Positions 1 to 9,880 of a DNA stretch of 64,000 nt are shown here, piece after piece (position 1 is the stretch's first letter; each line of letters begins with the position of its first letter). The notes beneath the pieces are model-generated. The model worked only from the letters and a program-made list of their open reading frames with translations, did not search any database and was not told where the DNA came from. Position numbers and translations under genes: made by a program. The stretch is from Myotis daubentonii (lineage: Eukaryota; Chordata; Mammalia; Chiroptera; Vespertilionidae), in assembly GCF_963259705.1 (NCBI RefSeq), contig NC_081844.1, forward strand, positions 21,189,715 through 21,253,714, read 5' to 3'.

Positions 1-301
1 AATACATCTGGACCAGGCACGCGGAGGAGGAGATGGTGGCGAGCCCGCACACGTGGTTCAGCAGCATCTTGGGGACGGTGGTGGAGGTGAAGCAGACGTC
101 GAGGAGAGACAAGTGGCTGAGGAAGAAGTACATGGGGCTGTGCAGGCGAGGGTCTGAGATGATGGCCAGGACGGTGAGCAGGTTCCCCAGGCACCCAGTC
201 AGGTACAGGCTGCAGGAGAGCCCCACGAGCGCCTGCTGCTGCCGGGGCTGCTCAGAAAGGCCGAGGAGGATGAACTCAGAGACCTGGGTCTGGTTGGCCA
301 T
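1..301 (-). CDS. Olfactory receptor, amino-terminal part (runs off window)
   Basis: Reading the minus strand from the ATG at 301-299 gives 100 codons without a stop up to the window edge. The product is a seven-helix odorant GPCR of the ciliary membrane; about the first third is present. It starts MANQTQVSEFILLGLSEQP, with an N-glycosylation site (NQT), as class II receptors do. It then shows the helix 1 motif GNLL, the helix 2 signature PMYFFLSHLSLLD, and the family 1/7-type stretch FTSTTVPKML. A conserved extracellular-loop Cys follows near the edge. The coding part is intronless as in all olfactory receptors, and the ATG is the only good start. Olfactory receptors of families 1, 7 and 10 lie beside the CYP4F cluster on human 19p13, so the neighbourhood fits. 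The exact subfamily cannot be fixed from this fragment, and whether the rest is intact is not visible. Confidence 0.9.
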   Translation of the reverse strand, partial: MANQTQVSEFILLGLSEQPRQQQALVGLSCSLYLTGCLGNLLTVLAIISDPRLHSPMYFFLSHLSLLDVCFTSTTVPKMLLNHVCGLATISSSACLVQMY

Positions 302-394
302 GTCCAGGCAGCTCTACAAGCGGAAGCAAGGGCATCAGCAGTGGGAGGGCTCCCGGGGAGGAAGCCAGTCCCCCCATTGCCGCCTGTCCCCCTC

Positions 395-745
395 ATCTTT
401 CCAGGTGCCTCTCAGCTTCTCTGAGCCTCAGTTCCCTCATTTGACACATGGGATTAATAATTCTCTTTTAATATCGATTTTTATTGATTTCAGAGAGGAA
501 GGGAGAGGGAAGAGAGAGATAGAAACATCAATGATGAGAGAGAATCATTGATCAGGGGTCTCCTGCACGACCCCTCCTGGGGATTGACCCGAAACCCAGG
601 CATGTGCCCTTGACCGGAATCAAACCCAGGACCCTTCAGTCCACAGGCCAACACTCTATCCACTGAGCCACACCAGCCAGGGCGGGATTAATAATTCTTA
701 CCTTTTAGGATTGTTATAAGAGAAATCAGCCCAAGGGGCTTACGT
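395..745 (+). repeat. MIR SINE split by a VES insertion
   Basis: Typical MIR text (CTCAGTTCCCTCAT followed by an ACATGGGATTAATAAT segment) stops at 464 and resumes at 684 with TTACCTTTTAGGATTGTTAT. The interruption is the VES element at 465-683, so the MIR is the older layer. Confidence 0.65.
465..683 (-). repeat. VES SINE (tRNA-derived, bat)
   Basis: Minus-strand copy: T-rich tail (ATTTTTATTGATTTCAGAG) at the left, then the TCCTGCACG body, then the complement of the tRNA-like head (CCACTGAGCCACACCAGCC) at the right. It is flanked by a perfect 15-bp target duplication GGGATTAATAATTCT at 450-464 and 684-698. Confidence 0.9.
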
Positions 746-1009
746 TCATATCTGACACGTTATATGGGTAATTATTTTTCATAGTGGAAACGCTCAGTGA
801 CGCTACCAAAACAGTGACATGTTCCTTAGCTTGACTATGGCAATGATTTTACAGTGTATCAACACATCAAGGTAGGCACCTGGGCATGTAGGTTTTTTAT
901 CAGTCAATATATCACTCAATGAAGATGGAGAAAAAGAAATAAACACAAAATAAACAGCATAAATATTTCCAGAGTCTGTCTTTTAAAATAAAAATGAGTA
1001 ATAGAGTGA

Positions 1010-1190
1010 TAAGGGTATCAACTACAAAGTCAGACAGCCTGGGTTTAAAATCCCAGCTCAGCCACTTACTAGCTGTGTGACATTAGGCAAGTTCATTAAC
1101 CTCTCTGTGCCTTAGTCTTCCCATCTGTAAAATTAGGATAATAATATATCTGCCCCAAGGAGTTGTTGTGAAGATGTAATGATTTTATAG
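1010..1190 (+). repeat. MIR SINE
   Basis: Contains the MIR core: a CAGACAGCCTGGGTTTAAAT-like box, then GCCACTTACTAGCTGTGTGA, and the CTCTGTGCCTTAGTCTTCCC tail. An old mammalian tRNA-derived SINE, with no visible target duplication. Confidence 0.8.
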
Positions 1191-1227
1191 GTAACATGTT
1201 GAACCTTATGTATTTTTCTGAGAGTTA

Positions 1228-1835
1228 AGATCTCTTAGAACAGACTGGTGGTTGCCAGGGACTGGGGTGGAGGAGACGCAAAATGGATGAAGGGAGCTAA
1301 GAGGTACAGATTTCAGATTAAAGGAAGTAAGTCCTGGGCATGTCCATCACAGTGACCATAGTTAACAATACTGGGTTGTATATTTGAAAGTTGCTCAAAG
1401 AGTGGATTTTTTTGTATCCTGATACCTTGCCAAATTCTTTTATTACATCTAGCAGTTTTTTGGTGGCGTCTTAAGGGTTTTCTATGTACAATATCATGTC
1501 ATCTGGGAATATTGAGAGTTTTACTTCCTCCTTTCCAATTTGGGTGCCTTTTATTTCTTCTTCTTGTCTGATCGCTGTGGCTAGGACTTCCCGTACTATG
1601 TCGAATAAGAGTGGTGAGAGCGGACATCCCTGTCTTGTTCCTGTTCTCAGGGGAAATGGTTTTAGTTTTTGAAGAGAGTACATTTTTAAAGTTCTCATCA
1701 CAAGAACTTTTGTGGTGATGGATGTTAACTAGACCTATTGTGATCATGTCTCAATAGACACAAATATAGAATTATTATGTTGCACACCTGAAACTAATAT
1801 GATGTTGTACGTCAATTATGCCTCAATTAAAAGAA
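1228..1835 (+). repeat. L1 3' UTR, interrupted
   Basis: Left half (AGAACAGACTGGTGGTTGCC through TTGAAAGTTGCTCAAAGAG) and right half (AAAGTTCTCATCACAAGAA through ACACCTGAAACTAATATGAT) together match the 3' untranslated region of old mammalian L1M elements. They are separated by the minus-strand L1 reverse-transcriptase fragment at about 1406-1684. Confidence 0.7.
1406..1684 (-). pseudogene. L1 ORF2 reverse-transcriptase fragment
   Basis: Minus-strand translation contains [18 protein letters not shown] and [19 protein letters not shown], the conserved L1 reverse-transcriptase blocks; the catalytic FADD box reads FPDD. It is only about 90 codons and sits inside an older L1 3' UTR. No polyadenylate tail is visible. 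It is a dead relic, not a host gene. Confidence 0.8.
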
Positions 1836-2000
1836 TTCTTAGTGTTTGAGAGTAAAGTCTCTGGGGTCCAGATGAATCCTGTTTGAATGTCATTCCTGAC
1901 ACATTACCTGTGTGAGCCAGTGACAGACAAGCCCAAAGCCTCAGTTTCCTGAGAGAATTAAATGAGACAACGAGTGTGGAGATCTTTAAAAGGATGCTCT

Positions 2001-2182
2001 CTTTAAAAATATATTTTTAATTGAGTTCAGAGATGGAGAGAGATACAGAAACATCAATGATGAGAGAGAATTGTTGACTGCCTCCTGCCCACTGGGGATC
2101 CAGCCTGCAACCTGGCCTGTGCCCTGTCTGGGAATCGAACTATGATTCATAGGTCAACAACCACCGAGCGAAACTGGCCGGG
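2001..2182 (-). repeat. VES-like SINE, diverged
   Basis: A tail-first arrangement (TTTAAAAATATATTTTTAAT, then GAGAGAATTGTTGACTGCCT, then CTGGGAATCGAACTATGATT and the complement of a tRNA-like head) marks a minus-strand VES copy that is more diverged than most in the window. Confidence 0.75.
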
Positions 2183-2183
2183 T

Positions 2184-3674
2184 TGCAGGCATTAATTTTA
2201 AATGTTACAATGGTGTATCTTTTACACCAACAATGTCTCTCTCCTCCGTGGGCTATGAGAGATACACTGATTCACTATATCTTGGAGTAAGTTATTTCCA
2301 AAGGAAGCTAACCTTGCTCATCCTATGTTTTTTACATCAACCTTCGAGACAGATGATCTTTGTCCACAAATGTGGGCCCCATGTGCCAGGTGAGACTTGC
2401 ATGAACCTCAGTCTGGCCTCCACTGGACAGCCCGTCGGCTCTGAATTAGTCAGTTTAGACTAAATCACGCTGCAGTAACATATAGGCCCAAACCTCACTG
2501 GCTGACAGCAACGAAGGCTGATTTCTCACTCAGGCTCCATGTCCATCACAGGGCGCTATGGTAGTGCTCTGTGATGAATTCACTCCCGGGCTCAGACTGG
2601 TGGGCAAACCTTTGTCTGGGACACTGCCAGTCACTGCAGCAGTGGGAAAAGTGCATTGTATGCTGACTCCTAAGAGCTTCTGCCAGGAAACACTCTCCCA
2701 CCCCTCTCACCTTCACTTACATTTCAATGGCCAAGCCTGGTGTCCAGGGGGTAGAGAGCTAGAAATCTCTCCAGGGAGCAGCCGCAAACATGAGTGAAAA
2801 AGAATAGACTCTCCAAAGCTTTGCAGTGACTGTCCTCTTCCACCGAGGGCTGAGGAGAGGAGTGCGTGCATTTCTCCGCGAGACACAGGTCTGGCCTTTG
2901 TATCTCTGGAGTCCTGTGCTCAGAACCCAGGAGTGCTGGTCACCCTGCAACCCATACACTGGCCGCCATGCGAGGGTCAAGGCAGCTCTGAGGCATGAGA
3001 ACAGTTATGATACAGGTGGCAGGTGTCTGGATGAGAGGACTCTGTCATCCTCCACACTTCCTTGCACGTGTCATTCAATGACTGAATGTCTGGTTCCAGC
3101 AGCCGCTTCTCTCCAAACTCCTACGTGATATCCTGTTTCCTGGGCATCGCCCCCAGACACCTCCTGCCCCAGGCACTCCAGTCTCACCGGGTCCATAATG
3201 GGCTCCCCCCAACCAGGGCTGCTGGGGTTGGCCCTGGGAGTCGTGCACGGCACCATTCACGGGTGCACAGCCTGCACAACCCTAGTCAGCTCAACCACCT
3301 CCTCTCTCACCTCTCACATTCCATCGATGCCTAATTTGTAGATTTACAACAGCATCTTCATCTCTTGGACACACGCAGGAAATGTATTCCCAGAGTGAGC
3401 CAGCATCGTCTCCCACCTGGATGGCCCATCATGGCGTGGTCCCTGCATGGCCCCTCTCGCCCCCTCAGTGCTTTCCATTCTGCAGCCGACCTGACTGTGA
3501 AGGTGGACGGCGTCTTCCCCGGCCTCACCCTGCCGGGCTCACCACTGCTCCGCTCCCCCCACACCTGCACTCCCACCCCCTGCCTCAGAGCCTGTGCACC
3601 TGCGGCTTCCCCTCACCCACATGCCTTCACCTCTGCAGGACGCTTTCCAGGTCCCCTCTACTGAGGGGAATGAG
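2184..3674. other. Intergenic, no gene seen
   Basis: Short open frames in all directions have no recognisable domain, splice context or start context. Part of 2450-2790 reads like an old interspersed repeat (CTGCAGTAACATATAGGCCC followed by CTCACTGGCTGACAGCAAC), which I cannot name with confidence. 3360-3660 is C-rich and featureless. Confidence 0.4.
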
Positions 3675-3878
3675 GGGATCTCAACCGGGACCCACTGACA
3701 TTCGGGGCCGGATCATTCCTTTGTGGTGGGGATTGCCCCGTGAATTATTGTAGGAGGTTGACCCCTGGCCTTGACCCACTGGACGCCAGTAGCCCCCCTC
3801 CCACTCTGGCTGCAAAAAGATCTTGAGGCCTCTTGGGGAGACGTCAAAATCTCTCCCCCTGAGGACCGCTGGTCTAGG
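3675..3878 (+). mobile_element. MER5A-like hAT-Charlie fragment
   Basis: The segment with GGATCATTCCTTTGTGGTGG, CCTTGACCCACTGGACGCCA and GTAGCCCCCCTCCCACTCTG follows the order of the old eutherian MER5A non-autonomous hAT element. The ends are eroded. Confidence 0.6.
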
Positions 3879-3879
3879 C

Positions 3880-4089
3880 CAGTGGTCAGCAAACTCATTC
3901 GTCAACAGAGCCAAAGATCAACAGTACAATGATTGAAATTCTTTTGAGAGCCAAATTTTTTAAACTTAAACTATATAGGTAGGTACATTGTTATTAACGT
4001 AATTAGGATACTCCTAAGGCTAGGAAGAGCCACACTCAAGGGGCCAAAGAACCGCATGTGGCTCGCGAGCCGCAGTTTGCTGACCACGG
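3880..4089 (-). mobile_element. Short non-autonomous hAT (CAGTGGTC family)
   Basis: The left end CAGTGGTCAGCAAAC pairs with the right end GTTTGCTGACCACGG, giving inverted termini. Inside, GGCCAAAGAACCGCATGTGG and CTCGCGAGCCGC are shared with the elements at 6872-7082 and 16925-17133. Flanks GTCTAGGC and AGCTAGGC look like an eroded 8-bp target duplication. About 210 bp, too short to code. Confidence 0.8.
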
Positions 4090-4985
4090 AGCTAGGCTAA
4101 AGCTCTGTGAACTCTCCCCTCTGCACCGCCCACACAAACGGAACAGGACAGTTACATCTCTTTGATGAATCCACCTTTGAGCTCCCACCTGACACACAGC
4201 ATTCCACTGGGCCCCCCGCAGCCCCATGAGGATCCAGCCAGGCTCTGGTTCTGGTGTCCACTCTCAACCCGTTCCCCATAACGCCCCCCACTCCTGAGGC
4301 TTGTGCAGAGACCTGAAGTCCTCGCGGGTGAAACAGAGCAGAGAGCACCCCCACCTCTGAGGGAAGTTCCAGGGCAGGAAGGCCCCACCCCGGCAGCTCC
4401 TCTACCCGACACACTTACTTGACCAATGACCTCTGTACCTGCATCAGATCCCAGGACCTCTCAGCCCTCAGGTGGTGTGGCCCAGTGGGTTGGGACTGCT
4501 GCCGCCTCGAGTGTGTCTTGTGGCTGTGGAGGAGGACTATGCTTTCTCTGGGAGCACACAGAACCCCTACCTCAGGTTTATATCAGACTCTGGCCCCTGG
4601 GGCGTGATGCCAGAGAACCTTGTCAGAATGAGTACAGTTACCTCACCTTCCCCAGTGGGGCCTTTGAGCCTAGGCCCCGCTATGGGAAAGAATTTTGTCT
4701 CCAGAGCGTTGTCTTTCCTCAGACCTGTCTCCCTTGGTTGACAGAGGATAGAATGCACCCAATTTTTCCTATGAAGAAGTTTTTAAAATATTTTATGACT
4801 AATAATGGTTATAGTATTTGTTACGTGGTTGGAGCTGTGATGAGCATGCAATGTCCTATAACTCTCACCAAAGCCCAGTGAGGAAGGAAACTGCGAATCT
4901 CACCTGCCCGTCATCACAGGGCCTGAAGTGGCAGATGTAGGGCTGGATTTAGGTAGTCTGACTGCAGGGCACAACTCATGAACGG
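4090..4985. other. Intergenic, no gene seen
   Basis: No exon with family signature, RNA gene or clear repeat. Open frames here lack homology I recognise. Confidence 0.35.
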
Positions 4986-4988
4986 AAA

Positions 4989-6025
4989 TGGCCCTGACCA
5001 CACACATCAAAAGATTTTTAATTTAGTGCATTGTGTGTATACAAGCCAAAGGTTTCTAGTACATTCACAGAACTGTGCAACTACTTCCATAATCAATTTC
5101 AGAATATTTTCACCAAAAAGAAACGCTGTATATTTTAGCATCAACCTTACCCCCCCCCCACCCCCCCATTTTCCACTTTTCTTCCAGATCCAGGGGATCA
5201 CTAATCTTCTTTCTATCTCCATAGATTTGTCTGTTATGGAAATGTAATATAGATGGAAGTATACAGACTTTTGGATCTGGGTTTTTTCACTCAATATAAT
5301 GTTTTCAGAGTCACCCATATTGTAGCATGTATCAATCATTCAGTTTTTAAATTGCTGAATAATATTACAGTACCAGCCTGGCTGGCATGGCTCAGCGATT
5401 GAGCATTGACCTGTGAACCCGGAAGTCAAGGTTCAATTCCCAACCAGGATTATGCACCCATGTTGCAGGCTTGATCCCTAGTGTGGGGCGTGCAGGAGGC
5501 AGCCAATCAATGATTCTCTCTCATCATTGATTTTTCTATCTCTCTTGCTCTCTCCTATCCTCTCTGAAATCAATAAAAATATATTTTAAAAAATATTCCA
5601 TTACCACATAATACCACCTTTTGTCTGTCCTGTCTTTCATTGACGGACATTTGCATTGTTTTCGCCTTCTGGCGGTTATAAATAGTGCTGCTGTAAACAC
5701 TTGCATACAAGGTTTGTTTGAGGACCTATTTTCAATTCCTTTGAGTATATATCCAGGAGTAGAATCGCTGGGTCATATGGCAATTCTATATTTTTACTTT
5801 TGAGAAACTGCCAAACTGTTTTTCATCGTGGCTGCACCATTTTACATTCTTACCAGCAGTGGATGATGGTTCCGATTTCTCCACACACCTGCCAACACTT
5901 GCTGTTTTCTGCTTCTTGTTGTTGTTTTTAAATTATCATCATTCTAATGGGTGTGAAGTGGTATCCCATTGTGATTTTGGTTTGCATTTTACTAATGATG
6001 CTGGGCATTGTCTTGTTTTGTTTTT
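4989..6025 (-). repeat. L1 fragment, split by a VES element
   Basis: The complement of L1 3'-region text runs through CACAGAACTGTGCAACTACT, a C-tract at 5150-5167, ATAGATTTGTCTGTTATGGA and, after the VES insertion, GAGTAGAATCGCTGGGTCAT and GGGTGTGAAGTGGTATCCCA. The minus-strand L1 was inserted first and the VES at 5374-5595 second. Confidence 0.75.
5374..5595 (+). repeat. VES SINE
   Basis: Plus-strand copy: head CTGGCTGGCATGGCTCAGCG, B-box-like GGTTCAATTCCCAACCAGG, body GTGCAGGAGGCAGCCAATCA, tail TGAAATCAATAAAAATATAT. Inserted in an L1 fragment; an AATATT motif on both sides may be part of the target duplication. Confidence 0.9.
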
Positions 6026-6049
6026 CTTTAAAGAGAAACGATAGAGCTG

Positions 6050-6305
6050 ACCAGCTGACTCATTGGTTGTGGAGGGGCCTCTCGGCTCCCCTGCTGCCGT
6101 GGAGGAAGGAGCTGATGCAGCTTTAGAAACGCCAAGGAGAGGTGTTGCTGCAGATGCAGCTTGTTTTCCTGGAAACCTCCGTGATCGTCACCATGAACTC
6201 ACATACTTAGAATTAGAAAATCAACCAGATGCCTCTGTCAGTGGCATACTATCACCAACCATTATATCATCCAGGCCCTCCACCCTCCTTTTTAAAAAAC
6301 ATATT
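6050..6305 (+). other. Unrecognised segment with 94-codon open frame
   Basis: A plus-strand frame is open from 6063 to 6344. The sequence has an exon-like balanced composition unlike the AT-rich L1 text around it. I recognise no domain, and there is no convincing start context or splice site. It may be a scrap of a processed pseudogene or part of an old repeat. Confidence 0.25.
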
Positions 6306-6309
6306 ACAC

Positions 6310-6610
6310 AAATTACAGGTTTATTTAGATTCTCTATATTTTCCTGAGACAATTATGGTCATTTATATTTTTTCTAAGAATATATTTTGCTTAAGTTTAT
6401 AAATGTATTGATGTAGTGCTATATTCTTGTGTTATCTTTTTATTGTGAGGTATATTATATATCCGCAAGAGCATATAAAACATTTGTATATGTTTTAAGA
6501 AGAATAACAAAGCAACATGTAGTAATTACCATTCAGGTTAAGAAATAAAAAGCTCCAAAAACTACTAAAAAAATAAAGAAAATTTATAGGTTAATTAGTA
6601 ACGTAAGTGA
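6310..6610 (+). repeat. Dispersed repeat, copy 1 (pair at 12050-12345)
   Basis: Shares with 12050-12345, in the same orientation, blocks such as TATCTTTTTATTGTGA, AATAACAAAGCAACA, GTTAAGAAATAAAA and AAGTGAACGTCTAA. By eye the copies are roughly 80 percent alike. The text resembles the 3' part of an old LINE. Confidence 0.5.
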
Positions 6611-6624
6611 ACGTCTAATGATTT

Positions 6625-7190
6625 TTAGTATCTTTTCATGTGCTGACATATGCTACAACGTGGACGAACCTCAAAAACATCATGGTAAGTGGGAAAAGCT
6701 GGCATAAAGGGTAACATATTATATGATGCCATGTATATGAAATGTCTGGAACAGGGAGACCCATAGAGAGAACGTAGATTAGTGGTTGCCAGGGGCTGGA
6801 GGGAAGGCGAATAGGAGTGAGTGTTTAATGAGGATGGGGTCTCCTCAGAGGGTGATGGAAGTGCTCTAGACCAGTGGTCGGCAAACCGCGGCTCGCGAGC
6901 CACATGCGGCTCTTTGGCCCCGTGAGTGTGGCTCTTCCACAAAATACCACGCGCGGGCACGCATGTACAGTGTGATTGAAACTTCGTGGCCCATACGCAT
7001 AAGTCGGTATTTTGTGGAAGAGCCACACTCAAGGGGCCAAAGAGCCGCATGTGGCTCGCGAGCCGCGGTTTGCCGACCACTGCTCTAGACCTAGATGGAG
7101 GTGGTGGTTGCACGACACTGTGAATGCCTTAAATGCCACTGAATCGTTAACTTTGCTGGTTAATGTTACGTTATTGTTATATTGTAAATC
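6625..7190 (+). repeat. L1 3' UTR, split by a hAT element
   Basis: L1 3'-end text (GGACGAACCTCAAAAACATC, TTAGTGGTTGCCAGGGGCTG, then GGAGGTGGTGGTTGCACGAC and GTGAATGCCTTAAATGCCAC) is interrupted at 6872-7082 by a short hAT with a perfect 8-bp duplication. Confidence 0.7.
6872..7082. mobile_element. Short non-autonomous hAT with intact 8-bp target duplication
   Basis: The termini CAGTGGTCGGCAAACCGCGG and its exact inverse CCGCGGTTTGCCGACCACTG bound a 211-bp element. Flanks are CTCTAGAC at 6864-6871 and CTCTAGAC at 7083-7090, a perfect hAT-type duplication. Its inner parts (GCTCGCGAGCCACATG, GTGTGGCTCTTCCACAAAAT) are themselves inverted, so the whole element could fold as a long hairpin. No coding capacity. 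Confidence 0.92.
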
Positions 7191-8760
7191 AGAAGACGCC
7201 TTAATCGATAAGCCAAATTTATTTGGAGTCTTTTTCATTTCACTAGCGGGCCCAGAGGAAATATTGCTTCTCAAATTCTGGGGCCCAACATGGTTGAAGT
7301 CTCTCCTATTTATACATTTTTCAGCTCTTTGTTTTCCAAATTTGGAATGAGACTTCCGGGCCTTCTGAGAAAGAGGTCCCGCGTGCTGGGAAGGGGCCAT
7401 GAGACCTCATCTCAAGGCCTGGCCTGGCACCAGCACTGACAACTCTGTCTGGGGCATGGCTATGGCCTCTCTGGAATGGGTTGTAGTCTTATTTTCCCTA
7501 TCATTTAAGCAAGCAAACGTTTACAGAAGCCAGAATAGCAGGGTTAAAATTTTAAACAGCAGTTTTTACCCAAGATGGAGGTTACTATGCTTCATTATGT
7601 GAACTTCAACACTAAAAAAGTTCAATCTCCCTCATGGTTTAAGAAATTCCAGCAGGAACAATGAAATACAACTTCTGGCCTGGCAGACCGGTAGCCATGC
7701 ACCGCATGGGTGACACTCAGTATTGGCAAGGATGAGGGAACTGAGCACGCTCAAGAACTGCTAGGGGGGTGTCAATGGTACAACCCTCTGGGGAGGGCAG
7801 TGGTGGGTGGGGTTTGTCTTGTTGAAGAACCGTATTCTTGGGCTCCTGGGTACCTTAATCACAGCTTCTTCCAGAGTCCAGTGAAGCACGTAAGACTCCA
7901 TGCATCCACCGAGACCTGCCCGACCTTCTGAGGTGGGTTTGCAAATGGCACCCTCTACCTGCTGTGTGTTTGCTCAGGTCTTCCAAGAAGTAGATGCTGA
8001 GACAGGATGAGGCATACAAGGACTGACTAGGGAAGACTCCTGTGAGGAGGAGGGCGAAGGACCTGGAAGAGGCTGGGAGCGCTGTAGACCCCTGTGGCGA
8101 AGAGAAGGGAGGAAATAGGCTGGGTAAAGCCATCCTAGACCGCAGCGCAGTGCCAAGAACGTTGCGGTGAAGCTGATGGGGAGTGTGGAGCCTAAGTTTC
8201 ATCCGAGGAGACCAACTGCACTCAGACATTGGCCGTGGCGTCAGTCACTTACGTTCCCCACAGTTGTAGGCACGAGGGGTGCATCTTCATGGAACATCAC
8301 ACGCATTCACGTGCCCAGAGCCACCTGGGTACTTGGAATGCCTCCTTTGTCAATTTGGTCTCGGCAGTTGGACCGCGTGGGTTTCTGAGCGCGGAGAACC
8401 AGACTGAGTTCCAGTGGATCTCCATCGCAAGAAAGAATTGCCTTGAATTTTTCACTCCCCTTTGGTGCCTCTCACCCCTCAGGGACAGCGCTGGTCCCCA
8501 TTTCTCCCTCGGGGGGCCTCTCTTAACCCTCAAGCCTACATAGAGGGTTGACCAAAGACTAAAGTAGCTCTAAGATTTGCACGTGTGCCTTGGTGGCATG
8601 AAATTTCTTTTAGAGGTACGTCTGGGTTTTGGCAGCCTGAGGTGGTGATGCACTGACTTGGGGGGACATTCGCCATGGACCTAGGATGAGTTCAGGGAGC
8701 AATATCACCCTGGAGCCTGAGTTATGCCCTGTCCTGTGCATGTGCTCTTGTGTGTTCACT
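7191..8760. other. Intergenic, no gene seen
   Basis: No recognisable exon, RNA gene or young repeat. Open frames on both strands around 7855-8530 have no family signature. Confidence 0.35.
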
Positions 8761-8977
8761 TTCTTTCTTTTTTAAAAAATATTTTTTTATTGATTTCAGA
8801 GAGGAAGAGAGAAATAGAAACATCAATGAGAGAGAATCATTGATCAACTGTCTCCTGCACGTCCCCTACTGGGGGTCAAGCCCACAACCCAGGCATGTGC
8901 CCTGACCGGGAATCGAACCCGGACCTCCTGGTTCATAGGTCGATGATCAACCACTGAGCCACGCCGGCTGGGCTTGA
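8761..8977 (-). repeat. VES SINE
   Basis: Minus-strand copy: tail TATTTTTTTATTGATTTCAG at the left, body TCTCCTGCACGTCCCCTACT, complement of the tRNA-like head CCACTGAGCCACGCCGGC at the right. Target duplication GTGTTCAC at 8752-8759 and 8978-8985. Confidence 0.9.
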
Positions 8978-9497
8978 GTGTTCACATTCTGATGCGATGT
9001 CTTGTTCTCGGTTTCCAGATGGGGCAGGGACGGTGAAGCAGTCCTTTCCCCTGTGCATCTTCTGCTGCTGGCCCCTAGAGTGGGCCCCATCGGCCAGCTA
9101 CAGGCTCTGCACCACATGTCCAGCCACCGACCAGGATGCACACATCTCTCTCCTCTAAAAGTGTTTGACGTTTGCTCTGGTCCCTTTCAATCAATGTCTT
9201 CTTTAGAGTCAGGGTGTGGCCTACAGCTCCATTGCTAATAGGCCCTTTGACCTCAGAAAAAAATTAATACAAACCTCAGAACCTCAGTCTCCTCATCTGA
9301 AAACTGGGAGTAGTAACACTTCCCTGCCAGAACGAATCTGACCATTGGTCACGGTCATGTGGACACACTGTGTGCGCTTATTATGCCCACAGAAGCACTG
9401 CATCTCTGAGTTTCGTTACAGGACATTCGACACTCGGCTTGAGATCTTGGACTCTGGACAATAGCAGTGGCTTTGCCACCGAACTCCATACGAGGCG

Positions 9498-9880
9498 TAG
9501 ATGGTCCGCGACTTACAATGGTGCGACTTATACTTTGTTTACTTTATGATGGTTCAAAAGCAACACACATTCAGTGGATATAGCAATATGTGGTACTGTG
9601 CCCTCTGTGATGCTGGGCCCAGGCAGCACACCACAGCTCCCAGTCAGCCACGCAACCATGAGGGCAAACCACAGGTACTCCACAGCGTGTTCATTGTGTT
9701 CCACGATTCTGCCCCACTGGAGGCCAACCAAGTGCTCTGAGCACACTGGAGGTGAGCTAGGCTAAGCTATGACGTCTGATAGGTTAGGCCTATCAAATGC
9801 ATTTTCAACCCACTATAATTGCAATTTACGAGGGCTTTCTCAGGATGCAACTCTACTGTAAGTCGAGAAGCATCTGTATA
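9498..9880 (+). mobile_element. Tigger-like (Tc1/pogo) non-autonomous DNA element
   Basis: Left end GGTCCGCGACTTACAATGGT and right end TAAGTCGAGAAGCATCTGTA are roughly inverse. Internal GCTCCCAGTCAGCCACGCAA and GAGCTAGGCTAAGCTATGAC match the order of old mammalian Tigger-type elements. The subfamily is recalled from general pattern, not checked. Confidence 0.55.

Noticed and set aside
33..551. 172-codon plus-strand frame at the left edge
   Set aside because: Opposite the olfactory receptor coding sequence and then into a SINE; no plausible product.
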